Position numbers and translations under genes: made by a program. From JAKBCQ01 sp021807585 (GTDB taxonomy: Bacteria; Planctomycetota; Planctomycetia; Isosphaerales; Isosphaeraceae): 21,632 nt of DNA. The stretch spans positions 1-21,632 of the forward strand of contig DAHWFG010000079.1 of NCBI GenBank assembly GCA_027325115.1, given 5' to 3'. Below are positions 8,052-14,956 of this stretch, in pieces (position 1 is the first letter of the stretch; every line of letters begins with the position of its first letter). The notes under the pieces are model-generated. The model was not told the origin of the DNA, did not search any database, and was given only the letters and a program-made list of their open reading frames with translations.

Positions 8052-9188
8052 ATGAAAGTTAATATGATTGAAAATAGGTCGATCGAGGTCGATCTCGGCG
8101 ATCGTTCGTATGAGATTGTGATCGCCGAACGATCGCGCGACGATTTCGGCGCGTTTGCGCGGCGTTCGCTCGAACGTTCGTGGGGAGGGAGGGGGTGCAA
8201 GCGTTGTTTGATCGTCACCGATCGCAACGTTTCACAGCTTGCGGGGCCGTTCGAAGACTCGCTGCTTCGGGTCGGCGTCGAGCCCAACCGGATCGAGCTC
8301 AATCCTGGAGAATCGACGAAATCCCTCGCAGCCGTTTCGGAGGTGCTCGATCGTCTCGTCGAACTTAAGGCCGATCGGCATTTTGCGATCGTCGCGCTCG
8401 GCGGCGGCGTGATCGGCGATCTCGCGGGGTTCGCCGCGGCGATTTACGCGCGGGGCGTTCCTTTGATCATGATCCCGACTTCGTTGTTGGCGCAGGTTGA
8501 TAGCTCGGTCGGCGGCAAAACGGGAGTGAATCATCCCCAGGTCAAAAATATCATCGGCGCCTTTCACCAACCCGCGGGTGTTTGGATCGACGTCGAAACT
8601 CTCACCAAGCTCCCCGATCGCGAGCTCGCCGCGGGCGCGGCCGAGGTCGTTAAATACGGCCTGATTCGCGATTTAAACTTATTCGAATTCATGGAATTCA
8701 ATGCGTCTCGGCTTTACAAACGCGATCGCTCGGTTCTCGAACGGATCGTCTATCAAAGTTGCTCGATCAAAGCCGAGGTCGTCGCCGGAGACGAGCGCGA
8801 GCAGGGGGGCGCGCGGGAGATCCTCAATTTCGGGCATACGATCGGCCACGCGATCGAGGCGGTCGCGGGGTACGACGGTCGCGTTCTCCACGGCGAGGCG
8901 GTTTCCCTGGGAATGATCGCCGAAACGCGTCTCGCCGAGAGCCTGGGCTGGATCAATTCTCAGATCGGCGATCGCCTGGAGCGGTTGTTGGACAATCTCG
9001 GCCTGCCGACCGCCATCAAAGATCTTGAATTTGAACGAATCATCGAGGCGATGCGCCGCGATAAGAAGAATCGCGATGGACGTATCCGATTCATTCTTCC
9101 GAGGTCGATCGGCGAGGTCGAGGGAATCGATCTCGACGAGATCGGCTTGATTCGCGTCGCGGTCGAGCGACTTCAAGGTTCCATTTGA
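8052..9188 (+). CDS. aroB: 3-dehydroquinate synthase
   Basis: AroB converts DAHP to 3-dehydroquinate, the second step of the shikimate pathway, in the cytoplasm with NAD and a divalent metal. The 378-residue length is normal. The NAD-binding loop GGGVIGDLAG lies at residues 117-126, followed by IPTSLLAQVDSSVGGKTGVN and the IIGAFHQP block. Metal ligands appear as Glu198 (in AAGAAEVVKYG), His262 (in LNFGHTIGHAIE) and His280 (in LHGEAVSLGM), with the expected spacing. No key residue is missing. Two starts are possible: the ATG at 8052 and the ATG at 8064. Neither has a strong Shine-Dalgarno sequence, although GAAAG lies five bases before the second. No other shikimate gene is nearby, so the gene stands alone. 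It is divergent from the acyltransferase gene. Confidence 0.96.
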   Translation: MKVNMIENRSIEVDLGDRSYEIVIAERSRDDFGAFARRSLERSWGGRGCKRCLIVTDRNVSQLAGPFEDSLLRVGVEPNRIELNPGESTKSLAAVSEVLDRLVELKADRHFAIVALGGGVIGDLAGFAAAIYARGVPLIMIPTSLLAQVDSSVGGKTGVNHPQVKNIIGAFHQPAGVWIDVETLTKLPDRELAAGAAEVVKYGLIRDLNLFEFMEFNASRLYKRDRSVLERIVYQSCSIKAEVVAGDEREQGGAREILNFGHTIGHAIEAVAGYDGRVLHGEAVSLGMIAETRLAESLGWINSQIGDRLERLLDNLGLPTAIKDLEFERIIEAMRRDKKNRDGRIRFILPRSIGEVEGIDLDEIGLIRVAVERLQGSI

Positions 9189-9204
9189 AGCGAGGTCGCT
9201 CGAT

Positions 9205-9235
9205 CTGAGAAAACCGAGCGCGGCGGGCCTATAAT
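9205..9235 (+). promoter_or_regulatory. Promoter of the Gly/Tyr/Met-rich protein gene
   Basis: A perfect TATAAT lies at 9230-9235. CTGAGA at 9205-9210 matches the -35 consensus at four of six bases, but the spacing of 19 is long. Transcription from here would give a leader of about 75 bases before the ATG at 9317. This is the cleanest -10 box I noticed in the window. Confidence 0.45.
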
Positions 9236-9302
9236 TCAGCGAAGAGGGAACGGCGCGACGGGATCGCGACGCCTTATCGCATTAACAAGTCGGGCCTCGA
9301 TC

Positions 9303-9310
9303 GAGGGGGG
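9303..9310 (+). promoter_or_regulatory. Strong ribosome binding site deciding the start at 9317
   Basis: GAGGGGGG ends six bases before the ATG at 9317. It directly abuts the ATG at 9311, which would be far too close. The internal ATG is therefore preferred. Confidence 0.6.
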
Positions 9311-9316
9311 ATGATC

Positions 9317-10078
9317 ATGAAACGCATCGGGTTCGTTCGAAGGCTCATGACGATATTCGTCATCGGCTTGGCCGCCGCGTCGATCTCTCAAGAAAAAGTG
9401 CATGCGCAATTTTATGGTTATGGTAATCCTGGGATGTCGGGAGCGGGGGGTTACGCGTATCCGGGGTTGAACGGGAATGCGTACGCGAGGCTGTACGGTT
9501 ACGGCTACCCCGGCATGTACGGGCTCGGCCTCGGTTATCCCGCGATGTACGGATTCGGTTCCCCGGGGCTTTACGGCATGGGGTTCCCCGGCCTGAACAT
9601 GATGGGAATGGGTTCTCCTGGGATGTACGGCATGGGGATGGGATACGGTTATCCTGGGATGTACGGTTTCGGATTTCCGATGTACGGATGGGGTTGGGGC
9701 GGTTTCGGTTGGGGATATAATCCGTTTTACGCGAACATGATGTATAGCAATATGTTATATGCAGGCATGATGTATGCGAATTTGGCGTATGAGGTAAACG
9801 GGTATCCGTATGGAATGATCGCGGGTCCGAACACCGATCCCGCGGTATTTTGGGGTCGACCGTATATGAACCCCTTGTTGGGCGCGATGTTTTCGCCGCT
9901 TTCGATGCAGGCCTCGGCGCTCGTGCAGTATCCACAGAGTGCGTCGGGTCAACCCTCGGCTTCGAGTGTTCAAGCGAAATCGGGAGCGCGGTCGATCCCG
10001 CGTCGTTCCACGCAATCGACGCCGACGAATCCGCCGACTTCGACGACCGCGAAACCGACCGAGGCGAAATCGGAGTGA
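9317..10078 (+). CDS. Secreted Gly/Tyr/Met-rich low-complexity protein
   Basis: The protein has 253 residues. Residues 1-30 form a signal peptide: MKR, then a hydrophobic core around MTIFVIGLAAASI, with likely cleavage after VHA. Residues 31 to about 165 are dominated by Gly, Tyr, Met, Pro and Phe, with a loose motif P-G/A-M/L-Y-G recurring about seven times every 9-13 residues. An aromatic patch (YGWGWGGFGWGY) and an Asn/Met/Tyr stretch (ANMMYSNMLYAGMMYANLAY) follow. The tail from about residue 205 is rich in Ser, Thr, Pro and Gln and carries several Lys and Arg. There are no cysteines and no enzyme motif. It has its own promoter and a strong ribosome binding site, so it may be well expressed. 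I do not recognise a family; a structural or adhesive surface protein is an inference from composition. Confidence 0.75.
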   Translation: MKRIGFVRRLMTIFVIGLAAASISQEKVHAQFYGYGNPGMSGAGGYAYPGLNGNAYARLYGYGYPGMYGLGLGYPAMYGFGSPGLYGMGFPGLNMMGMGSPGMYGMGMGYGYPGMYGFGFPMYGWGWGGFGWGYNPFYANMMYSNMLYAGMMYANLAYEVNGYPYGMIAGPNTDPAVFWGRPYMNPLLGAMFSPLSMQASALVQYPQSASGQPSASSVQAKSGARSIPRRSTQSTPTNPPTSTTAKPTEAKSE

Positions 10079-10165
10079 TTGAGTCGGTCGTTTGTTAACG
10101 ATTGCACGCCGAACATTGCAAAAGAGCGGAGGGGATTGGCGAACGGATCGGTTGGTTCGGAATAC

Positions 10166-10193
10166 TTGTAATTTCGATTCTTGAGCATATTCT
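10166..10193 (+). promoter_or_regulatory. Weak candidate promoter upstream of the hydrolase-rnd pair
   Basis: TTGTAA at 10166-10171 and TATTCT at 10188-10193 are separated by 16 bases. They lie in a locally AT-rich stretch of the 248-base gap before the hydrolase gene. Each box matches the consensus only in part. Confidence 0.25.
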
Positions 10194-10316
10194 ATCATTG
10201 AAGACGATCGGGAGTCGGCGGCGGGATTGACCGAGGCGTCTGTTTTGTGCGCTTTTGATTGACGGCGCGCGGCGCTTACCGCACGATGGAGGAAATGGAA
10301 TTCCAAACCGGCTAGC

Positions 10317-10320
10317 GAGG
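10317..10320 (+). promoter_or_regulatory. Ribosome binding site deciding the hydrolase start
   Basis: GAGG lies six bases before the ATG at 10327, a standard spacing. The longest ORF would start 24 codons earlier with sequence unlike the family. Confidence 0.6.
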
Positions 10321-10326
10321 TCGACG

Positions 10327-11223
10327 ATGCGATTGGCATATGAGCGGCATGGCGAAGGGGACACGGTCATTTTATTGCACGCGTTTCCTCTCAATCGTTC
10401 GATGTGGTTGGACGTTGCGACTCGGCTTTCGAGCGAGTACAGCGTGATCCTCCCCGATTTGAGGGGTTTCGGTGAATCGCCGATCGGCGATGAGAAAGTG
10501 ATCTCGGTCGACACGATGGCCGACGACGTGGCCGAGCTGATCGATGAGTTGAAAATTGAAACACCCGTGATGATCGGCGGGATTTCGATGGGAGGATATG
10601 TCGCGCTCTCGCTGGCGATCCGCAGGCCTGAATTGCTGAAGGCGCTGATTTTGGTGGATTCGCGTGCGGGAGGGGATTCGGCCGAGGCGGCCGAACGTCG
10701 CGAACGGCTGGCTCAGATCGTCGAGTCGGAGGATTCGTCCGAGAGCGTCGTCGCGGCGATGCTGCCGCAATTATTTTGTATGGAGACGTACAAGGAGCGT
10801 CCCGAGATCGTCGCGCGGATTCGCGACATGATGGCGAAGACAAATCCGAAGTCGATCGCGGCCACGCTTCGCGGGCTTGCGACGCGTCCCGATCGCACCG
10901 CGGCGTTGCCGAACGTCGAGACTCCAACGCTTGTGGTCGTCGGCGTCGCCGACGTCCTCACCCCCCCCGCGGAATCGCTCTTATTCGCAAGGACGCTGCC
11001 GAAATCTCGATACGCCAAACTCGAACACGCGGGGCATCTTTCTCCACTGGAGAATCCCGACGATTTTTATCGGGTTCTTCACGATTTTCTTTTCATCTAT
11101 TCGCCGCCGAGCGGTCTGGAGTTTGGCGAATTCGAGCCTGGAAAACCGATGGTTTTCGGAGTTCCAGATGATGAATCGCTCCTTAATCTCGATCATGAGT
11201 ATGGTCAAGGAAAAGACAAATGA
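10327..11223 (+). CDS. Alpha/beta hydrolase fold protein
   Basis: The 298-residue protein has the classic layout. VILLHAFPLNRSMW carries the oxyanion-hole HAFP, DLRGFGES follows strand 4, and the nucleophile elbow is GISMGG with Ser87. The acid is the Asp in VVGVADVLTPP and the histidine lies in LEHAGHLSPLENP. It resembles the broad group that includes 3-oxoadipate enol-lactonase-like and related esterases. The substrate is unknown and there is no signal peptide, so it should be cytoplasmic. After the normal end of the fold near residue 257, an extra tail of about 40 residues, largely acidic and ending GQGKDK, is unusual. The start at 10327 is set by a well-spaced GAGG. The rnd gene follows after 61 bases on the same strand and may be cotranscribed. 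Confidence 0.88.
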   Translation: MRLAYERHGEGDTVILLHAFPLNRSMWLDVATRLSSEYSVILPDLRGFGESPIGDEKVISVDTMADDVAELIDELKIETPVMIGGISMGGYVALSLAIRRPELLKALILVDSRAGGDSAEAAERRERLAQIVESEDSSESVVAAMLPQLFCMETYKERPEIVARIRDMMAKTNPKSIAATLRGLATRPDRTAALPNVETPTLVVVGVADVLTPPAESLLFARTLPKSRYAKLEHAGHLSPLENPDDFYRVLHDFLFIYSPPSGLEFGEFEPGKPMVFGVPDDESLLNLDHEYGQGKDK

Positions 11224-11284
11224 TCCGTGAGCGGCCTGATCGGCAAGACGTCATTTCATACTTGGAAAGGATGATATTTTCACG

Positions 11285-12493
11285 ATGAACGATCGGCAAG
11301 GCGCGTCTTCGTCGCGGGTGGAGACTGCGTCGGCGTTGCGCAAATTGACCGAGCGGCTCGCGGTCGCGGATCGGATCGCGTTCGATACCGAGTTTGTGTC
11401 GGAATCGACGTTTGAGCCCGTGCTTTGTTTGATTCAGGTGGCGACCGCGGATTTGACCGCGACGATCGACCCGCTCGCGATCGACGATTTGACTCCGTTT
11501 TGGAACGTTCTGCTCGATCCCGCGATCGAGATCGTGATGCACGCCGCCGGGGAGGATACGCGGATTATCCGGCGGAAAACGGGGGAAATCCCGCGACGGT
11601 TGTTTGACGTTCAAATCGCCGCGGGGCTCGTCGGTCTTGGTTATCCCCTCTCGCACGGCAGCCTGGTGAGCCAATTGCTCGGGGTGACGGTGCACGGCGG
11701 CGAAACCCGCACCGATTGGCGGAAACGCCCCTTAAGCGACGGCCAACTGCGATACGCTCTCGACGACGTTCGATATTTGCTCAAGGCGACCGATCTGCTC
11801 AAGGATCGTCTTGTGGAACTCGATCGGATTGCGTGGGCCGAGGCCGAAATGGACGCGTTTCTCGACGAGATTCGCCGTAAAGGAGACGACGACGAACGTT
11901 GGCGCAGGCTCCCGGGGTTGCATCAGTTGAATCGCATCGGTCTCGAATGCGCCAAACGGTTGTACGAATGGCGCATCGACGAGGCTCGGCGAACGAATCG
12001 ACCAGTGAAACAAGTATTGCGCGACGATTTATTGATCGCGATCGCGAAACGGAGGCCGCAGGGTCGGAAGGATCTGGAGGCGCTGCGCGATTTCAACCGG
12101 CCTCATTTACTGCGGACGGCGGGTTCGATTTTGGAGACGATTGAACGCGCGGGTGAGATTCCCGTCGACGAGCTTCCCGAACACGCCGAGCGGTTCGACG
12201 ATCGTCCCGGCTGGTCGATGCTCGTCAGTTTGTTATCGGCGACGCTCGCGCGTTGCTGTGTGGAGAACAAGACCGCGCCGGCTTTGACGGGCTCGGCGAA
12301 CGACATTCGCGACCTGATCCGGCGCTACGTCGAGGGGGAGATCGAAGCGTCGCCCCCTTATTTGATGCGGGGTTGGCGCGGCGAGGTTTGCGGCAAAACC
12401 TTACTCGACGTCCTTTCGGGACGCGCCGGCGTCCGCGTCGGGGATCTCGGCGCCGAAGTTCCCGTCGTGATCGAAACGATCGTCCGCAAGTGA
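11285..12493 (+). CDS. rnd: Ribonuclease D (DEDDy 3'-5' exoribonuclease with HRDC domain)
   Basis: RNase D trims the 3' ends of tRNA precursors and other small RNAs in the cytoplasm. The 402-residue length fits the family. The catalytic acids are visible: Asp34 and Glu36 (IAFDTEF), Asp91 (HAAGEDTRII), and Tyr157 with Asp161 (RYALDDVRYL). This is the complete DEDDy set. The conserved linker TDWRKRPLSDGQ precedes the last motif. An HRDC domain spans about residues 210-290 (LHQLNRIGLECAKRLYEWR through DLEALRDF). The C-terminal 110 residues (about 290-402) are less recognisable, as in other RNase D proteins. GGAAAGGA lies 13 bases before the ATG, a long spacing. It is probably read together with the hydrolase gene upstream. 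Confidence 0.93.
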   Translation: MNDRQGASSSRVETASALRKLTERLAVADRIAFDTEFVSESTFEPVLCLIQVATADLTATIDPLAIDDLTPFWNVLLDPAIEIVMHAAGEDTRIIRRKTGEIPRRLFDVQIAAGLVGLGYPLSHGSLVSQLLGVTVHGGETRTDWRKRPLSDGQLRYALDDVRYLLKATDLLKDRLVELDRIAWAEAEMDAFLDEIRRKGDDDERWRRLPGLHQLNRIGLECAKRLYEWRIDEARRTNRPVKQVLRDDLLIAIAKRRPQGRKDLEALRDFNRPHLLRTAGSILETIERAGEIPVDELPEHAERFDDRPGWSMLVSLLSATLARCCVENKTAPALTGSANDIRDLIRRYVEGEIEASPPYLMRGWRGEVCGKTLLDVLSGRAGVRVGDLGAEVPVVIETIVRK

Positions 12494-12622
12494 AAACAAG
12501 CGCCTGGTTGGATCAATGATCAGAGATCGTCCGTCCGATCGGCGCCGAGATCCCAATCGACCGGAATCGATCGTTTGTATGAGTTTACGATTATTCCAAA
12601 CAAAATTTTAGCCAGAGATATC

Positions 12623-13456
12623 ATGGCGCGTTTAAGCTGTTATACCAATTGTTTCGGTCCCGCGGGGGTTCGGCGGGCGGTCGAGCGGGCGCGCGAATGC
12701 GGGCTTGAACGGCTTGAACTTGCGATGAAGCCGCACGATCTGGGAGGGCTCGTTATCCCCGCCCAAGCGATCGTCAACGAGGAGTCCGACGATCGGACGG
12801 TCGACGACTTTTGTAATCATATACTGAAACATAACGTTCAAATCGGCGGCTGCAACGTCGGCGGTTTCGATTTACGGACCGACGAGGGGTACGAGCGGAC
12901 GGCGCGACGGATCGAGTTCGCGACGCGTCGGTTCGGGCCTTCGGTCGTCGTCTCGGGAGCGGGTCGGCCGGTCGGCGCGGCGGAAACCGCGATCGTCGTC
13001 TCCAATCTCAAACGACTCGGCGATCGCGCCGCCGAACTCGGCGTGACGATCGCGCTCGAAACGCACCAGGGACCGACTCAAAACGCGCGGGCGATGCTCG
13101 ATCTCATCGCCAAGGTCGATCGAGATCGCGTCGGGATCAACTTCGATACGGGCAATATTTATTATTACAATCAAAACGTCGATCTGTATTCCGAACTTGA
13201 ACAAGTGAAAACATTTGTACGTAATATGCATCTGAAGGATTGTCGGGGGGGCTATGAGGATTGGTATTTTCCGGCGATCGGCGAGGGGGGCTCGGTCGAC
13301 TTCTCGCGGATCCTTTCGATTATGAACTCCGCGGGTTACGACGGAATATACACGATCGAGATCGAGGGAATTTCCGGCGAACCCGAGCCCGGCGACGCCG
13401 AACGCGAGCGCCGCGTTCGCCAAAGCGTTAAGCATCTTCATGCGTGCGGATACTGA
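12623..13456 (+). CDS. Sugar phosphate isomerase/epimerase-like TIM-barrel protein
   Basis: The 277-residue product belongs to the xylose isomerase-like TIM barrel (AP endonuclease family 2) group. It begins ARLSCYTNCFGPAGVRRAV, a typical first strand and helix. Likely metal ligands are Glu146 (TIALETHQG), Asp175 (GINFDTGN), His203 (NMHLKD) and Glu246 or Glu248 (YTIEIEG). This is the usual order for these enzymes. The family includes sugar isomerases, epimerases and inosose dehydratases, and the substrate cannot be read from sequence. The longest ORF starts at 12575, but its first 16 codons are AT-rich and unlike the family, so the ATG at 12623 is preferred even though no strong Shine-Dalgarno sequence precedes it. 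Codons around 13150-13230 are locally AT-rich. The gene is convergent with the DUF1501 gene. Confidence 0.88.
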   Translation: MARLSCYTNCFGPAGVRRAVERARECGLERLELAMKPHDLGGLVIPAQAIVNEESDDRTVDDFCNHILKHNVQIGGCNVGGFDLRTDEGYERTARRIEFATRRFGPSVVVSGAGRPVGAAETAIVVSNLKRLGDRAAELGVTIALETHQGPTQNARAMLDLIAKVDRDRVGINFDTGNIYYYNQNVDLYSELEQVKTFVRNMHLKDCRGGYEDWYFPAIGEGGSVDFSRILSIMNSAGYDGIYTIEIEGISGEPEPGDAERERRVRQSVKHLHACGY

Positions 13457-13472
13457 TGCGTAATCTCGGCGA

Positions 13473-13507
13473 CGATTCCGGCGGCGTTCGATCGATCGGC
13501 CGAATCG
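13473..13507. terminator. Imperfect inverted repeat in a convergent gap
   Basis: The arms at 13473-13482 and 13499-13507 pair over nine bases with one bulged C, around a 16-base loop. They sit in the 151-base gap between two convergent genes, where a bidirectional terminator would be expected. No T-tract is present on either side, so support is weak. Nothing else stands out in the gap. Confidence 0.22.
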
Positions 13508-13607
13508 GCGCGAACGTCAAACGCTCCGCTCGCCGACGAATTCGGCGATCAGATCGCAACCGATCTAGATGAACATTGATCTAAGTCGGTCGCGTTGATC
13601 GGCATGT

Positions 13608-14903
13608 TCACGCGAACAATTCTTTGACGACCGACCCCCCGTCGACGATTTTGATCGGTCGGCCCTGGGGGCTGAGGTTTTCTTTGGCGGGATCGATCTT
13701 AAGCGCGTGGCAGAAACTGCGCATCAGGTCGTTGACCGCGACGGGACGATCTTTGACGTCGGTTCCGTCGGGCGACGACGCGCCGATCACTTGTCCCCCC
13801 TTCAAGCCCGCTCCCGCGAGCGCGACGTTGAAAACCCTGGGGAAGTGATCGCGCCCCGCGTTGGGATTGACCTTGGGAGTGCGGCCGAATTCGCCCATCC
13901 AGATCACCAAGGTTTTTTCCAGGAGCCCGCGTTTTTTCAAGTCTTCGACGAGAGTCGCGAACCCGGGATCGACCGTTCCCGCGAGCTTCTCAACGCGTTC
14001 GTTTGTTTTTTGATGCGTATCCCAACCGTTGCTGCGAACCTCGACGAACGTCACGCCGACCTCGACGAGCCGACGCGCCAGCAAACATCCCTGGCCGAAC
14101 GGAGTCCGACCGTACGCGTCGCGAATCGGCGCGTTCTCGGCGTCGAGATTGAACGCCGCCATCCGCGGCGACATCACCATCCCCACCGTTTGATGATAAA
14201 TCGAATTGTGCTCGCCGACGCGATCGCCCCCCCCCGCGCGAACATATCCTTCTTTTTCCAAAGTCGACATCAGTTTGAGACGACGGACGAACCGATCCGC
14301 GGGGACGGGAGGAATGACGTTCGTCGGCGGCTTGAGGGGGTCTTGCACGACGAACGGTTCGAACGCGACCCCAAGCATTCCCGCTCCGATCGTCGCTCCG
14401 CCGATCGACACCATGTGCGGCAGGTCGAACTTGGGATCGCCGATCTCGTTGCACACCGCCGCGCCGAAACTCGGGTGCTTCACCGTCCCCGAAGGAGCGT
14501 AGCCCGTGTGCATTTGATACGTGGCGCGTTCGTGATTCCCCTCTTTGTTCGTCATCGATCGAATAATCGTTACATCCTTCATCGCTTGCGCCAGCTTGGG
14601 CCAATAGCCCGCGATCCGAATCCCCGAAACCGACGTGTCGATCACGGGCGTTCCGCCCCCGTTTTTATTTTCGGGTTTGGGGTCGAACGTCTCCATCTGG
14701 CTCGGCCCTCCCCCCATCCATAACAAAATGCACGACATGTTCCGCTTCCGCAGCTCGTCCGCGCGGAGCGCCAACAGATCCGAAAAACCGAGCGCCGAAA
14801 GACCCGCGGCGCCCGTGACGACGCGCCGCAAAAAGCCGCGCCGCGTCGACGCGCCGTCGCCATTCATCGAAACTTGTAAAATCGATTTTGTGAAATCATA
14901 CAT
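13608..14903 (-). CDS. DUF1501 family protein, Tat-exported
   Basis: The 431-residue protein carries a twin-arginine signal: STRRGFLRR at residues 19-27, then a hydrophobic stretch around VVTGAAGLSALGF. It is therefore probably exported folded. DUF1501 hallmarks are MSCILLWMGGGPSQMETFDP near residue 56, SNGWDTHQ, WMGEFGRTPKVN and GRDHFPRVFNV. DUF1501 proteins are predicted to share the alkaline phosphatase/sulfatase fold. Their activity is not established. It lies 53 bases downstream of the DUF1549/DUF1553 gene on the same strand, the usual planctomycete pairing. Two starts are possible: the ATG at 14903 with a weak GGGG ten bases upstream, or the ATG at 14867, which would put the twin arginine nearer the N-terminus but lacks a Shine-Dalgarno sequence. 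Confidence 0.92.
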   Translation of the reverse strand: MYDFTKSILQVSMNGDGASTRRGFLRRVVTGAAGLSALGFSDLLALRADELRKRNMSCILLWMGGGPSQMETFDPKPENKNGGGTPVIDTSVSGIRIAGYWPKLAQAMKDVTIIRSMTNKEGNHERATYQMHTGYAPSGTVKHPSFGAAVCNEIGDPKFDLPHMVSIGGATIGAGMLGVAFEPFVVQDPLKPPTNVIPPVPADRFVRRLKLMSTLEKEGYVRAGGGDRVGEHNSIYHQTVGMVMSPRMAAFNLDAENAPIRDAYGRTPFGQGCLLARRLVEVGVTFVEVRSNGWDTHQKTNERVEKLAGTVDPGFATLVEDLKKRGLLEKTLVIWMGEFGRTPKVNPNAGRDHFPRVFNVALAGAGLKGGQVIGASSPDGTDVKDRPVAVNDLMRSFCHALKIDPAKENLSPQGRPIKIVDGGSVVKELFA

Positions 14904-14956
14904 CGCTGTTTACCCCAAACGATTAACCCGTTCAATCAACTGAAAGCGTATTGATA

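Noticed and set aside
9195..9220. Inverted repeat CGCTCG...CGAGCG after aroB as a terminator
   Set aside because: The stem is 6 bp with a 12-base loop, has no T-tract, and overlaps the candidate -35 region of the next promoter.
11271..11288. Five-codon mini-ORF overlapping the rnd start codon
   Set aside because: The AAGGA overlaps its ATG, so there is no room for ribosome binding. It is most likely a chance overlap of ATG and TGA.
13707..14723. A 338-codon plus-strand ORF opposite the DUF1501 gene
   Set aside because: The opposite strand carries all DUF1501 motifs. This translation is rich in Arg and His without structure, a typical antisense shadow.
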